Counted from the stretch's first letter, positions 18,209-27,919 are shown. The stretch is DNA of 64,000 bases from Kribbella sandramycini (GCF_013131805.1 NZ_JABJRC010000001.1:930001-994000), one strand, 5' to 3'. The notes: a model not told the origin generated them from the sequence alone. Numbers and translations: made by a program.

Positions 18209-18334
18209 TCAGCTGGTGCGGATGTGACGGGTCAGCAGCCGGCGCCAGAAGGACGGCACCCCGGCGGCGCGCTGATACTGCGCGGCGACACGGTGCAGCT
18301 CGTCGATGTGGGCACGGGCGACGTCGGAGATCAT
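18209..18334 (-). CDS. Small basic protein, 41 residues
   Basis: The ORF runs from the ATG at 18334 to a TGA at 18209. A strong GAAGGA lies 3-4 bases before the ATG. The product is soluble and basic, with an N-terminal helix (DVARAHIDELHRVAAQYQRA) and a tail of the type SFWRRLLTRHIRTS. It is divergent from the Lrp regulator, with the inverted repeat at 18393-18405 between them, so it is a plausible regulated target. I do not recognise a family. Confidence 0.65.
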   Translation of the reverse strand: MISDVARAHIDELHRVAAQYQRAAGVPSFWRRLLTRHIRTS

Positions 18335-18392
18335 GATTCCTTCACTGGGTTGCGCGGTTCGGAGTCGGTGCGGTCTGGCGCCGACACCTCAA

Positions 18393-18405
18393 ATTGTACG
18401 ACAAT
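18393..18405. promoter_or_regulatory. Inverted repeat in the divergent Lrp promoter region
   Basis: ATTGT-ACG-ACAAT, a 5-3-5 inverted repeat in an AT-richer patch between the 41-residue gene and the Lrp gene. Lrp/AsnC proteins commonly autoregulate through short dyads of this kind. Binding is inferred from position and symmetry. Confidence 0.55.
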
Positions 18406-18485
18406 CTGACGGTCAACACAAACGAATTGAAGGCAGATCGAGGCAACTGCCAACGAATCTGCGGTAAACAGGAGGTTCACCGGCT

Positions 18486-18938
18486 ATGGACGTGATCGAT
18501 CGGCAGCTGCTCGAGGCGCTGCGGCTGAACGGCCGGTCCAGCTGGGCCGAGCTCGGCCGGGTGGTCGGGCTGTCCGGCCCGAGCGTCCAGGAGCGGGTCC
18601 GCCGGCTGGAGGAACGCGGCGTCCTGCTCGGCTACCGGGCGGTCGTCGCGCCGAGCGAGGTCGGGCTCGGCACCAGCGCGCTGATCGGCCTGTTCCAGCG
18701 CGACGACGTCGAGACCGACGACATCGTCGACCAGGTCCGCGACATCGCCGCCGTCGAGGACTGCTGGTTCGTCGCCGGCGACCAGGAGCTCGTGGTCAAG
18801 GTCCGCGTCGCCGACGTCACCGAACTGGAGGCCGTGGTCGGCTCTCTGCGCCGCGTGAACGGTGTCGTCCGGACGAGGACCACCGTCGTCCTCTCCACCC
18901 GCTGGGAGGGCCGCCCAGCCCCGCTCCCGGCCGAGTGA
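18486..18938 (+). CDS. Lrp/AsnC family transcriptional regulator
   Basis: A 150-residue regulator: N-terminal helix-turn-helix (DRQLLEALRLNGRSSWAELG, then GLSGPSVQERVRRLEERG) and a C-terminal ligand-binding ACT-like (RAM) domain. The ATG follows AGGAGG by 10 bases. The next gene starts inside its stop (GTGA), so the two are coupled. It lies on the opposite strand from the nadD and proA blocks it separates. The effector, probably an amino acid, is unknown. Confidence 0.95.
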   Translation: MDVIDRQLLEALRLNGRSSWAELGRVVGLSGPSVQERVRRLEERGVLLGYRAVVAPSEVGLGTSALIGLFQRDDVETDDIVDQVRDIAAVEDCWFVAGDQELVVKVRVADVTELEAVVGSLRRVNGVVRTRTTVVLSTRWEGRPAPLPAE

Positions 18939-19606
18939 GCGCCATGCCGGACGTCGAGGTGTGGTGGGCCCGGGTCGAGCAGGCCCGGCCGGAGTTCCTG
19001 ACCGACCTGAACGACGTCGAGCGCGAGCGGTACGCCGCCTACCGGCGCGACGAGGACAAGGCCCGCTTCCTGCTGGGCGTGACGTTGGTACGGCGGGTGC
19101 TCGGCGCCCGGATGTCGCTCGCCCCGGCCGCCGTCGTCCTGGATCGCGCCTGTGCGGACTGCGGACGGCCGCACGGGAAGGTGCGGGCCAAGGACGTCGA
19201 GTTGTCGGTGACCCACTCCGGTGACTGGATCGGGATCGCAGTAGGCACAGCGCCCGTCGGCCTCGACGTCGAGCGGATCGCTCCCGAGCACGACCTGGAC
19301 GGCGTCGCCAGGATGAGCCTCACCCCGGAGGAGCACCAGGTCTTCGAGCAGTACGAAGGCGCGGCGCGAGCACGCGCGTTCGCCACCTACTGGACCCGGA
19401 AAGAGGCCGTGCTGAAGGCGAGCGGCGAGGGCATCACCGGCGTGCAGAACGTCGTGGTGAGTGGGCCGGAGGAGCCGGCCGCCGTGATCCGCTGGGATCG
19501 GCAGGCGCAGCTGACCGACCTGACCGTCGACGACGGATACGCGGCGGCCCTGGCCGTGCTCAGCCCAGAGCCGCCTGCGCTACACGTCCATCAGTTCCGC
19601 GTCTGA
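18935..19606 (+). CDS. 4'-phosphopantetheinyl transferase (Sfp-type)
   Basis: A 223-residue enzyme that moves phosphopantetheine from CoA onto carrier-protein serines. The signature GLDVERI, with the Mg-binding Asp and Glu, lies near residue 110. The downstream motif [14 protein letters not shown], with the catalytic Glu/Lys, lies near residues 152-165. The GTG start overlaps the Lrp stop (GTGA); an ATG three codons later is an alternative. The carrier proteins are not in this window. The 3' end overlaps convergent proA by 16 bases. Confidence 0.95.
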   Translation: MSAMPDVEVWWARVEQARPEFLTDLNDVERERYAAYRRDEDKARFLLGVTLVRRVLGARMSLAPAAVVLDRACADCGRPHGKVRAKDVELSVTHSGDWIGIAVGTAPVGLDVERIAPEHDLDGVARMSLTPEEHQVFEQYEGAARARAFATYWTRKEAVLKASGEGITGVQNVVVSGPEEPAAVIRWDRQAQLTDLTVDDGYAAALAVLSPEPPALHVHQFRV

Positions 19607-20835
19607 CCCTCGCCGGTCACGACGTACTTCGTCGAGGTCATCTCCGGCAGCCCCATCGGCCCGCGCGCGTGCAGCTTCTGCGTCGAGATCCCGATCTCGG
19701 CCCCGAAACCGAACTCGCCGCCATCGGTGAATCGCGTACTGGCGTTGACGACGACGGCCGCCGAGTCGACAGCCTGGACGAACCGGCGGGCAGCCGACTG
19801 CGAGCGCGTGATGATCGCGTCGGTGTGGGCCGAGCTGTAGCGCCGGATGTGCTGGACGGCGGCCTCCAGCGACTCGACGACCGCGGCCGACAGGTCGAGC
19901 GAGTTGTACTCCGTCCCGAAGTCCTCGTCCGTCGCGGCGACCACATCATTGCCCGCAGCAACCACTGCCGGATCGCCGTGCACGGTGACGCCCGCGGAAG
20001 CCAGCGCCGGAAGGGCTTTCGCCAGGAACGCATCCGCGACCGCGGCATGGACGAGCAGCGACTCGGCGGCGTTGCAGACACTCGGCCGCTGTGTCTTGGA
20101 GTTGAGCAGGATCTCCAGCGCAAGATCCAGATCGGCCTCGGCATCGACGTACACGTGGCAGTTGCCGACGCCGGTCTCGATCACCGGCACGGTCGACTCA
20201 CTGACCACGGTCTGAATCAGACCAGCACCACCACGCGGGATCAGTACGTCGACCAGCCCGCGCGCCTGCATCAGCTCCTTCACCGCGGCCCGATCCGTCG
20301 GCACGCCCTGGACGACGTCCGCCGGCAGCCCGACCGACTCGGCCGCCTCCCGCAGTACGCCGATGATCGCGACGTTCGACGCGGCCGCGGACGACGACCC
20401 ACGCAGCAGCACCGCATTACCCGACTTCAAGCAGATGCCAGCCGCATCGGCGGTCACATTCGGCCGAGCCTCGTAGATGATGCCGACGACCCCGAACGGA
20501 ACCCGAACCTGCCGCAACTCAAGACCGTTCGGCAACGTGTACCCGCGCACCACCTCGCCGACCGGGTCGGTCAACCCGGCCAGCTGCTCCAGCCCGGCGG
20601 CCATCCCGTCGACCCGGCTCGGATCCAGCGCGAGCCGGTCGACCGTCGACTCCGGCGTACCGGCCTCGCGCGCCGCCGCCACATCCTTCGCGTTGGCGGT
20701 GACGATCGCGTCCGCGTTGGCCCGCAGGGCCGCCGCCATCGCCCGCAGGGCGGCGTCCTTGGTCGCGCGGGACGCTTCCGCCAGGGCGTACGACGCTTCC
20801 CGCGCGCGCCGGGCCAGCTCGATGATCTCGCTCAC
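19591..20835 (-). CDS. proA: Gamma-glutamyl phosphate reductase
   Basis: A 414-residue NADPH-dependent enzyme of proline synthesis that reduces glutamyl-5-phosphate to the semialdehyde. The aldehyde-dehydrogenase-fold signature [15 protein letters not shown], the active-site Cys in [10 protein letters not shown] and the C-terminal [13 protein letters not shown] are intact. It starts 22 bases after the proB stop and is part of the obgE-proB-proA series. Length is normal for ProA. Confidence 0.98.
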   Translation of the reverse strand: MSEIIELARRAREASYALAEASRATKDAALRAMAAALRANADAIVTANAKDVAAAREAGTPESTVDRLALDPSRVDGMAAGLEQLAGLTDPVGEVVRGYTLPNGLELRQVRVPFGVVGIIYEARPNVTADAAGICLKSGNAVLLRGSSSAAASNVAIIGVLREAAESVGLPADVVQGVPTDRAAVKELMQARGLVDVLIPRGGAGLIQTVVSESTVPVIETGVGNCHVYVDAEADLDLALEILLNSKTQRPSVCNAAESLLVHAAVADAFLAKALPALASAGVTVHGDPAVVAAGNDVVAATDEDFGTEYNSLDLSAAVVESLEAAVQHIRRYSSAHTDAIITRSQSAARRFVQAVDSAAVVVNASTRFTDGGEFGFGAEIGISTQKLHARGPMGLPEMTSTKYVVTGEGQTRN

Positions 20836-20857
20836 GGTGCCATCCTAAATTCGGCGT

Positions 20858-21970
20858 TCACAACAGGACCAGGTCGTCTCGATGGACGACCTCACGCTCG
20901 TACGTCGGGCCCAGCTCCCGAGCCAGCTCATGGGTGGAGCGGCCCAGCAGGGCAGGCAACTCGACGGCATCGAAGTTGACCAGGCCACGGGCCACGACGA
21001 CACCGGACGGCGACACCAGGTCGACCGGATCGCCCGCGGCGAAGGTGCCCTCGACGGCGGTGATCCCGGCAGGCAGGAGCGACTTGCGGCGCTCTGTCAC
21101 CGCGCGGACGGCGCCTTCGTCGAGGCGGAGGACACCGACGCCGGAGGTGGCGTGGGCCAGCCAGAGCAAGCGGGTCTTCTGCCGACGGCCGGTGGGGTGG
21201 AACAGGGTGCCGACCCGCTTGCCCTGTAAGGCCTCCCCGACCAGGGCGGCCGAGGTCAGGACGACCGGAATCCCTGCCTCCGTGGCGATTGCGGCCGCTT
21301 CGACCTTGGTCTGCATGCCGCCGGTGCCGACACCGGAGGCGCCGGTCTTGCCGATCGCGAGCGGTTCGAGATCGGCGGCGCCGCGGACCTCGGTGACCAT
21401 CGTCGTCCCCGGCTTCCGCGGGTCGCCGTCGTACAGGCCGTCGACGTCGGAGAGCAGCAGCAACAGGTCCGCGTGGACGAGGTGGCTGGTCAGCGCAGCC
21501 AGCCGATCGTTGTCGCCGAAGCGAATCTCGGTGGTGGCGACGGTGTCGTTCTCGTTCACGATCGGGACGACGCCAAGCTCGAGCAGCCGGGCGAAGGTGC
21601 GGAACGCGTTGCGATAGTGGCTGCGCCGGGTCACGTCGTCCACGGTCAGCAGCACCTGGCCGACCCGCAGGTCGTGCGCGGCGAACGCATCGCTGTAGCG
21701 GGCCATCAGCTCGCCCTGCCCGACGGACGCCGCGGCCTGCTGCGTGGCCAGGTCACGCGGTCGCGTGCGCAGGCCCATCGGGGCCAGGCCGGCCGCGATC
21801 GCCCCGGAGGAGACGAGCACGACCTCGGTCCCGGTCGCCCGCCGCGCCGCGATGGCGTCGACGAGCGGCCGGAGCCGGTCCAGATCGATCCGGCCGCGCT
21901 GGGTCAGCGACGACGAGCCGACCTTCACGACGATTCGCGTGGCCTCGACGGCCTCCGCGCGTTGGTCCAT
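20858..21970 (-). CDS. proB: Glutamate 5-kinase
   Basis: A 370-residue kinase that makes glutamyl-5-phosphate, the first step of proline synthesis. The N-terminal amino-acid-kinase domain carries IVVKVGSSSLT and VVLVSSGAIAAG, and the substrate region IVNENDTVA. The C-terminal ~90 residues form the PUA domain common in feedback-inhibited ProB. It lies 6 bases after obgE and 22 before proA. Confidence 0.98.
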   Translation of the reverse strand: MDQRAEAVEATRIVVKVGSSSLTQRGRIDLDRLRPLVDAIAARRATGTEVVLVSSGAIAAGLAPMGLRTRPRDLATQQAAASVGQGELMARYSDAFAAHDLRVGQVLLTVDDVTRRSHYRNAFRTFARLLELGVVPIVNENDTVATTEIRFGDNDRLAALTSHLVHADLLLLLSDVDGLYDGDPRKPGTTMVTEVRGAADLEPLAIGKTGASGVGTGGMQTKVEAAAIATEAGIPVVLTSAALVGEALQGKRVGTLFHPTGRRQKTRLLWLAHATSGVGVLRLDEGAVRAVTERRKSLLPAGITAVEGTFAAGDPVDLVSPSGVVVARGLVNFDAVELPALLGRSTHELARELGPTYEREVVHRDDLVLL

Positions 21971-21976
21971 CAGGTG

Positions 21977-23560
21977 TCAACCGTTCTGGTCGAGTTCCTT
22001 CTGCAGAGCCAGCTCGCGCGCTTCCTTGCGGGCGAGCTTCTCCGCCTTCTCGGCCGCGCGCCGGGCCTCGGCCGGGGACAGGTCGACCTCGTCCTCGATC
22101 CAGCCGTGGCCGTACTCCGAGAGATCCGACTTGGTCTCCCCGGAGCGGCGCGCGTGGTACTCCTCGTCCTTGAGCCGCCGGCGCTGCGCGGCCGGGCGGT
22201 CCTCCTCGAGGCGGTGGTCCTCACCGCGGCGGGCCAGGATCTCGGCCCCCGCCTGGACCTCGGGCGCGAAGTCGAACACGATCGCGTTCGGGCCGTCGCC
22301 GATGACGACCGCGTCACCGGCCAGCGCGCCGCGCTCCAGCAGCTCCTTCTCGACGCCGAGCCGGTTCAGCCGGTCGGCCAGGTAACCGGTGGCCTCGGCG
22401 TTCGCGAAGTCGGTCTGCTTGACCCAGCGCTCGGGTTTGTCACCCTGCACCAGCCAGCCCTCGCCATCCGGCAGCTGCTTGACCTTGAACTCCGGCCCGC
22501 CCTGCACCTGCGGCCGGATCACGATCCGCGTGGTGTCGGGTTTCTCCTGCTCGGCGCGCCGCTTGACGACGATCTCGGCCATCGCGAACTTCAGCGCCTC
22601 CAGCCCCTCGTGCGACGCGGTCGAGATCGGGAACACGCGCAGCCCGCGGCCCTCCAGCTCGGCCTGCACCATCTCCGCGATCTCGCGCGCGTCCGGGACG
22701 TCGATCTTGTTCAGGGCGACGAGTCGCGGCCGGTCCTCGAGCCCGCCGTGGGCGGACAGCTCGGCCTCGATCGTGTCCAGGTCGCTGAGCGGGTCCCGGC
22801 CCGGCTCGTACGTCGCGCAGTCGATCACGTGCACCAGGGCGGCGCAGCGCTCGACGTGCCGCAGGAAGTCGTACCCGAGACCGCGGCCCTCGCTGGCGCC
22901 CTCGATCAGGCCGGGGACGTCGGCCACCGTGATGATGTTCTCGCCCGCGGCGACGACGCCCAGGTTCGGGATCAGGGTCGTGAAGGGGTAGTCGGCGATC
23001 TTCGGCCGGGCCCGGCTGATCGAGGCGATCAGCGACGACTTGCCCGCGCTCGGGAAGCCGACCAGGCCGATATCCGCGACAACCTTGAGCTCGAGGACGA
23101 GCGTGCGCTCCTCGCCGTCCTCGCCGAGCAGCGCGAACCCGGGAGCCTTGCGAGAGCTGCTGGCCAGGGCCGCGTTGCCCAGGCCGCCCTTACCGCCCTG
23201 CGCCGCGACGAACTCGGCGCCCGGCCCGACCAGATCGGCCAGGACGACGCCGTCCGCCGTGCTGATCACCGTACCGTCGGGGACCGGCAGGACGACGCTG
23301 TCGCCGTTGCTGCCGGCCTGGTGGTCACCCTTGCCCTGGGCGCCGTTCGTCGCGGTGCGGTGGCTGGAGCGGTGGTAGTCGACGAGAGTCGTGGTGTCGG
23401 GGTCGACACGCAGGATCACGCTGCCGCCGTCGCCGCCGTTACCGCCGTCCGGACCGCCGAGGGGCTTGAACTTCTCCCGGTGCACCGAGGCACATCCATG
23501 GCCGCCGCGGCCCGCGGTGACGTGCACCGTCACGCGGTCGACAAAGCTGGGAATCGCCAT
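21977..23560 (-). CDS. obgE: GTPase ObgE/CgtA
   Basis: A 527-residue ribosome-associated GTPase. The Gly-rich Obg domain ([20 protein letters not shown]) spans about residues 1-158. The G domain follows with G1 [11 protein letters not shown] near residue 170, G2/G3 TTLIPNLGV and [10 protein letters not shown], and G4 NKID. The OCT domain is at about 350-430. A charged C-terminal tail (Lys/Glu/Ala-rich helix) is the actinobacterial extension. A hairpin separates it from rpmA upstream. Confidence 0.98.
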   Translation of the reverse strand: MAIPSFVDRVTVHVTAGRGGHGCASVHREKFKPLGGPDGGNGGDGGSVILRVDPDTTTLVDYHRSSHRTATNGAQGKGDHQAGSNGDSVVLPVPDGTVISTADGVVLADLVGPGAEFVAAQGGKGGLGNAALASSSRKAPGFALLGEDGEERTLVLELKVVADIGLVGFPSAGKSSLIASISRARPKIADYPFTTLIPNLGVVAAGENIITVADVPGLIEGASEGRGLGYDFLRHVERCAALVHVIDCATYEPGRDPLSDLDTIEAELSAHGGLEDRPRLVALNKIDVPDAREIAEMVQAELEGRGLRVFPISTASHEGLEALKFAMAEIVVKRRAEQEKPDTTRIVIRPQVQGGPEFKVKQLPDGEGWLVQGDKPERWVKQTDFANAEATGYLADRLNRLGVEKELLERGALAGDAVVIGDGPNAIVFDFAPEVQAGAEILARRGEDHRLEEDRPAAQRRRLKDEEYHARRSGETKSDLSEYGHGWIEDEVDLSPAEARRAAEKAEKLARKEARELALQKELDQNG

Positions 23561-23601
23561 CGGTGTACTGCTTTCTCTCGGGTACTACTTCAGACAGCGA
23601 A

Positions 23602-23634
23602 AGGGCGGGTCCGCGGTATTCCGCGACCCGCCCT
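23602..23634 (-). terminator. Hairpin between rpmA and obgE (terminator or attenuator)
   Basis: AGGGCGGGT at 23602-23610 pairs with ACCCGCCCT at 23626-23634. A further CGCGG/CCGCG stem lies inside after a one-base bulge, with a four-base loop. On the minus strand TTTC follows the stem. It may set the ratio between ribosomal-protein and obgE-proBA transcripts. Confidence 0.7.
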
Positions 23635-23668
23635 CTCACAAGAGCTTTGCTACGTCCGGGTGGCGGTG

Positions 23669-23929
23669 TTACTCCGCCGGGGCCGGGACGATGTTGACGA
23701 CGCGGCGACCGCGCCGGGTGCCGAACTCCACCTTGCCCTCGGCGAGCGCGAACAGCGTGTCATCGCCGCCGCGGCCGACCAGGGTGCCCGGGTGGAAGTG
23801 CGTGCCGCGCTGGCGAACGATGATCTCGCCGGCGTTCACCAGCTGACCGCCGTACCGCTTCACGCCGAGCCGCTGCGCGTTGGAGTCACGACCGTTGCGG
23901 GTCGAGGCCGCTCCCTTTTTGTGTGCCAT
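23669..23929 (-). CDS. rpmA: Ribosomal protein L27
   Basis: An 86-residue large-subunit protein. It begins [20 protein letters not shown], the flexible N-terminus that reaches the peptidyl-transferase centre, followed by [20 protein letters not shown] and [20 protein letters not shown]. It has no N-terminal cleavage extension of the Firmicutes kind. It follows rplU by 12 bases in the universal rplU-rpmA pair. Confidence 0.99.
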   Translation of the reverse strand: MAHKKGAASTRNGRDSNAQRLGVKRYGGQLVNAGEIIVRQRGTHFHPGTLVGRGGDDTLFALAEGKVEFGTRRGRRVVNIVPAPAE

Positions 23930-23941
23930 TTGGTAATCAGC

Positions 23942-24256
23942 TCACTTCTTCGCGTCGATCGCGGTGACCTTGACCTGGGTGTAGTGCTGACGGTGCCCCT
24001 GGCGCTTGCGGTAACCGGTCTTGTTCTTGTACTTCAGGATGGTGATCTTCGGGCCCTTGGTGCGGCCGAGAACCTCAGCCGACACGGCAACCTTGGCCAG
24101 CGCCGCCGCGTCGGTCGTCACGGTGTCGCCATCGACGACCAGGACCGCCGGCAGGACGACGGTGTCGCCCGCCTTGTCCGTCAGGCTGTCGATCTCGATG
24201 ACATCGCCGACGGCGACCTTCTGCTGGGTGCCGCCACTGCGCACGATCGCGTACAC
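23942..24256 (-). CDS. rplU: Ribosomal protein L21
   Basis: A 104-residue L21 from the GTG at 24256 ([17 protein letters not shown]), the normal L21 N-terminus. The open frame reaches a GTG at 24268, which would add four atypical residues. The C-terminal [20 protein letters not shown] is the conserved 23S-rRNA-binding part. GAGTGAG lies about 8 bases before the chosen start. The ~160-base leader back to rne may carry the operon promoter or an autoregulatory structure. Confidence 0.96.
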   Translation of the reverse strand: MYAIVRSGGTQQKVAVGDVIEIDSLTDKAGDTVVLPAVLVVDGDTVTTDAAALAKVAVSAEVLGRTKGPKITILKYKNKTGYRKRQGHRQHYTQVKVTAIDAKK

Positions 24257-24380
24257 CGTGGATCTCACTCTCTGCTGGATCGGAAGTTCTGTACACAGTG
24301 CGTTGGTCTGAGGCGCGAAGACTTCCTCACACTCTCACAGTCACAACACACAAGTCGGCGCGCTCAAGCGCACCGAAGGA

Positions 24381-24410
24381 CCAGGATACTACGCGAGCGC
24401 AGCATCCTGG
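24381..24410 (-). terminator. Inverted repeat just after rne
   Basis: CCAGGAT at 24381-24387 pairs with ATCCTGG at 24404-24410, starting 8 bases past the rne stop. Inner GCG/CGC pairing may extend the stem. It is followed on the minus strand by TCCTTCGG, not a long U run. It could terminate rne transcripts or form part of the rplU leader. Confidence 0.45.
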
Positions 24411-24418
24411 AAATCGGG

Positions 24419-27400
24419 TTACTGACCGGCCGGGACGAGCTCCGCGGGAGCCTCTGGAGCGTCGGTGGCCGCCTTACCGCGACCCCGGCTGCTGCGCCGC
24501 CGCCGCGTGCTCTTCGAGCCATTCTTCGCCGCCTGCTCGCCGCCGTCGCCGTCCGCCGCCGGTACGCCGTCGCCGGCGCCCTCCGCGGTCGGGAAGCCGG
24601 TCGCCTCCGGGCTGGTCGCGGCCTCGGTGTCGGACGCCGGGTAGCCGGTCGGCTCCGGCGTTCCGGACTCGCCGCCGTTGCCGGCCGAACCGTTCGCGCC
24701 GTTGCCGGCGGAGCCGTTCGCGCTGTGGTCGGCAGCGGTCTCGTCGTCCTTCTTGGCCGAGGCTGCGGCGATCTCGGCCAGCCGCTGGGCGGCGTCGCCG
24801 TTCTGGTGGGCGTGGTCGGCCTCGGCGGGCTGCTCGTCGTCACCGCGGTTCTTGCCGCGGCGCCGCCGGGAGCTCTTGCTGCGGCCGCCCTCGTCGGACT
24901 GCGCGGCCGGCTTCTGCTCCTGCGAGCCGTTGCCGTTCCCGTTGCCACCGCCACCGTTGCCGCCGCCGTTGTTCCCGCCGCGGCCGCCGTCCCTACGCCG
25001 GGACTCCTTCGGCTCGTCGTGCAGGATCAGGCCGCGGCCGCCGCAGTGGTCGCAGTTCTCGCTGAACGCCTCGAGCAGACCGGTGCCGATCCGCTTGCGG
25101 GTCATCTGGACCAGGCCGAGCGAGGTGACCTCGGCGACCTGGTGCTTGGTCCGGTCCCGGCCCAGGCACTCGACCAGCCGGCGCAGGACCAGATCGCGGT
25201 TCGACTCCAGCACCATGTCGATGAAGTCGATCACGATGATGCCGCCGATATCGCGCAGCCGGAGCTGGCGGACGATCTCCTCGGCCGCCTCCAGGTTGTT
25301 CTTGGTGACCGTCTCCTCGAGGTTGCCCCCGGAGCCGGTGAACTTGCCGGTGTTGACGTCGACGACGGTCATCGCCTCGGTCCGGTCGATGATCAGCGAA
25401 CCACCCGAGGGCAGCCAGACCTTGCGGTCGAGCGCCTTCTTGATCTGCTCGTCGATCCGGAAGTTCGCGAAGACGTCGGAGTCCCCGGTCCACTTCTCGA
25501 CCCGGTCGGCCAGGTGCGGCGCGACGCCGGTGACGTACTCGCGGACCTGGTCGAAGGCGCGGTCGCCGGAGATGACCAGCTTGGCGAAGTCCTCGGTGAA
25601 CAGGTCGCGGACGACGCGGATCAGCAGGTCGGGCTCGCCGTACAGCAGCTGCGGGGCCTGGCCGTTCTTCGACTTCTTGTCGATCTCGGCCCAGGCGGCC
25701 TGCAGGCGGCTGACGTCGGCGGTCAGCTCCTCCTCCGAGGCGCCCTCGGCCGCCGTCCGGACGATCACGCCGGCCTCGTCGGGGACGATGTCCTTGAGGA
25801 TCGTCTTCAGCCGGTTGCGCTCGGTGTCGGGCAGCTTGCGGCTGATCCCGCCGTTACCGCCGCGCGGGACGTAGACGACGTACCGGCCGGGCAGGCTGAT
25901 CTGGTTCGTCAGGCGGGCGCCCTTGTGGCCGATCGGGTCCTTGGTGACCTGGACCAGGACCGCCTGGCCGGACTTCAGCACCTGCTCGATCTTGCGCGGC
26001 CCGTTGGCCCCGCCGAGGGTCGCCCAGTCGACCTCACCGGCGTACAGGACCGCGTTGCGGCCCTTGCCGATGTCGATGAAGGCGGCCTCCATACTGGGCA
26101 GCACGTTCTGGACGCGGCCGAGGTAGACGTTGCCGATCAGCGAGGTGTGCTCGGCCTGGGCGACGTAGTGCTCGACCAGGACGTTGTCCTCGGAGACGGC
26201 GATCTGGGTCAGGTCCTCGCGGGAGCGGATCACCATCGTCCGCTCGACCGACTCGCGGCGGGCCAGGAACTCGGCCTCGGTCACGATCGGCGCGCGGCGG
26301 CGACCGGCGGCGCGACCCTCGCGGCGGCGCTGCTTCTTCGCCTCCAGCCGGGTCGAGCCCTCGATCGCGGTGACCTCGTTGGCCGTGTTCTTGCTGCGCG
26401 GCTCGCGGACCCGGACGACGGTCTCGTCGGGGTCGTCGGCCGAGCCGGTGCCCTCTTCGCCCTTACGGCGGCGGCGCCGGCGACGGCGGCGCGACGAGCT
26501 GCCCTCCTCGCCGTCCTCGGCGGAGTCGGTCTGCTCGTCGGACTCGTCCTCGGCGGCGGGCTCGGCGTCGTCGCCGTCCTGCTCGTCGGCGCTGTCCTCG
26601 GCCTCGTCGTCGGCGTCACCGGTCTTGCGACGGCGGCGGCCGCCGCGACGGCGCCGGCGACGACGGCTGCCCTCACCGGACTCGTCGCCGTCCTCGACGG
26701 CGTCGGTCTGCTCCTCGGCGTCCACCTCGGCTTCGACGGCCTCGGCGTCCTCCTCGGTCTCTTCCTCGTCCTCGTCGGTCGCGACGACCGGCTCGACGAC
26801 CTCTTCGGCGTCGCGGCCGCGGCGGCTGCGCCGACGGCGCGTGGTGGCCGGCTGCTCCTCGTCCTCGGCGGCAGGCTCGGCGGCCGGAGCCGCCTCGGCC
26901 GGGGCGCCCTTGCTCGGGACGGTCGGCGCCTGGAACAGGACGGCGGCCGCAGCCGGCGCCCGGCGACGCGTACGCCGCGTGGTCGGCTCGGCCTCTTCGG
27001 CGACCTCGGCCGCCGGCTCGTCCGCCGACGGGAACAGCGGGGCCGCAGGCTCGTCGGCCGCCGCCTCCGCAGCCTTCCCCCGCCGGCGCGAAGAGCGCGC
27101 AGCAGGAGCAGCCTGCTCAGCGGCCGCACCGGAGGCGGCCTGGTCAGCGTTAGACGCGGGGGCAGCTTCGTCAGCAGCCTTCCCGCGGCGGCGCGAGGAG
27201 CGCTTGGCCGGCGCAGCCTGGTCGGTAGCGGGAGCCGGAGCGGAGGCAGCCTGGTCGGCGGTGGGCGCGGGGGCAGCCGGCTCGGTGGTGGGGCTGACGA
27301 CGTGGGAGGTGCCGGTGAAGGTCAGCGAACGCTTGGGAGCGGGCGACGCTTCGGCAGTAGCCGCCGTTGTATCGGTGGTTGTGGTCGCCTCGACGGCGCT

Positions 27401-27919
27401 CGCCGTCGTGTCAGCCACGGTGGAGCGGCGGGTGCGGGTGCGGCGGGTTAGCGCGGGCTCCGGGGTGGTGGGGTGCTCGGCGTCGGCGACTGGGCCGTCG
27501 GTGAGGGGGGTGTCGGTGGCTACCAGGGTGGCGGCGGCCTTCTTGGCGGTGCGCTTGCGCGCGGGGGCCTTCTTGGCCGGGGCCGCCTCGGTGACCGGGC
27601 CGGCGTCGGCGAGGGCCGTGGGGGCCTCGGGCTCGGCGGTCTTCTTCGCGGCGCGCTTGGCGGCGGTCTTCTTGACCGAAGCGGCGGCCTTGGCCGGGGC
27701 CTTCTTGGCGACGGCCTTCTTGGCGGCCGTCTTCTTCGCCGCGGTCTTCGGCGCCGGGTCGGCGGTGGCGTCGTCCGACTGGGTCGGGACGTCGGCGACC
27801 TTCTTGGCGACCCGCTTGCGCGGGGTGGCCGCCTTCTTGGCGACGGTCTTCCGGGCCGCCTTCTTGGCGGGGGCGGTGGCAGTCTCGGCTGCCTCGGTGG
27901 TCGGCTCGTTGTCGAGCAT
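24419..27919 (-). CDS. rne: Ribonuclease E/G family endoribonuclease
   Basis: An 1166-residue RNA-decay and rRNA-processing enzyme. The ATG at 27919 has GAGGAG about 10 bases upstream; the TTG at 27937 lies inside that site. The first ~570 residues are low-complexity: Lys/Ala repeats (AKKAARKTVAKKAA) then acidic and Arg-rich blocks. The S1 domain begins near residue 580 (HTSLIGNVYLGRVQNVLPSM). DNase-I-like catalytic Asp motifs are VDVNTGKF (about 853) and VIDFIDM (about 897). The Zn-link is CDHCGGRG (about 956). A Gly/Asn-rich C-terminus follows. N- and C-terminal disordered arms flanking the core are the actinobacterial pattern. Confidence 0.96.
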   Translation of the reverse strand: MLDNEPTTEAAETATAPAKKAARKTVAKKAATPRKRVAKKVADVPTQSDDATADPAPKTAAKKTAAKKAVAKKAPAKAAASVKKTAAKRAAKKTAEPEAPTALADAGPVTEAAPAKKAPARKRTAKKAAATLVATDTPLTDGPVADAEHPTTPEPALTRRTRTRRSTVADTTASAVEATTTTDTTAATAEASPAPKRSLTFTGTSHVVSPTTEPAAPAPTADQAASAPAPATDQAAPAKRSSRRRGKAADEAAPASNADQAASGAAAEQAAPAARSSRRRGKAAEAAADEPAAPLFPSADEPAAEVAEEAEPTTRRTRRRAPAAAAVLFQAPTVPSKGAPAEAAPAAEPAAEDEEQPATTRRRRSRRGRDAEEVVEPVVATDEDEEETEEDAEAVEAEVDAEEQTDAVEDGDESGEGSRRRRRRRGGRRRRKTGDADDEAEDSADEQDGDDAEPAAEDESDEQTDSAEDGEEGSSSRRRRRRRRRKGEEGTGSADDPDETVVRVREPRSKNTANEVTAIEGSTRLEAKKQRRREGRAAGRRRAPIVTEAEFLARRESVERTMVIRSREDLTQIAVSEDNVLVEHYVAQAEHTSLIGNVYLGRVQNVLPSMEAAFIDIGKGRNAVLYAGEVDWATLGGANGPRKIEQVLKSGQAVLVQVTKDPIGHKGARLTNQISLPGRYVVYVPRGGNGGISRKLPDTERNRLKTILKDIVPDEAGVIVRTAAEGASEEELTADVSRLQAAWAEIDKKSKNGQAPQLLYGEPDLLIRVVRDLFTEDFAKLVISGDRAFDQVREYVTGVAPHLADRVEKWTGDSDVFANFRIDEQIKKALDRKVWLPSGGSLIIDRTEAMTVVDVNTGKFTGSGGNLEETVTKNNLEAAEEIVRQLRLRDIGGIIVIDFIDMVLESNRDLVLRRLVECLGRDRTKHQVAEVTSLGLVQMTRKRIGTGLLEAFSENCDHCGGRGLILHDEPKESRRRDGGRGGNNGGGNGGGGNGNGNGSQEQKPAAQSDEGGRSKSSRRRRGKNRGDDEQPAEADHAHQNGDAAQRLAEIAAASAKKDDETAADHSANGSAGNGANGSAGNGGESGTPEPTGYPASDTEAATSPEATGFPTAEGAGDGVPAADGDGGEQAAKNGSKSTRRRRSSRGRGKAATDAPEAPAELVPAGQ

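Noticed and set aside
7079..19606. A secondary-metabolite gene cluster based on SARP, exporter and PPTase
   Set aside because: No PKS, NRPS, terpene or RiPP biosynthetic enzyme lies in the interval, and the PPTase is separated by unrelated genes.
21473..27451. A 1992-codon open frame on the plus strand
   Set aside because: It lies fully antisense to rne, rplU, rpmA, obgE and proB, which have clear homology. High GC keeps complementary frames open; the Leu/Arg/Asp-rich product has no domain.
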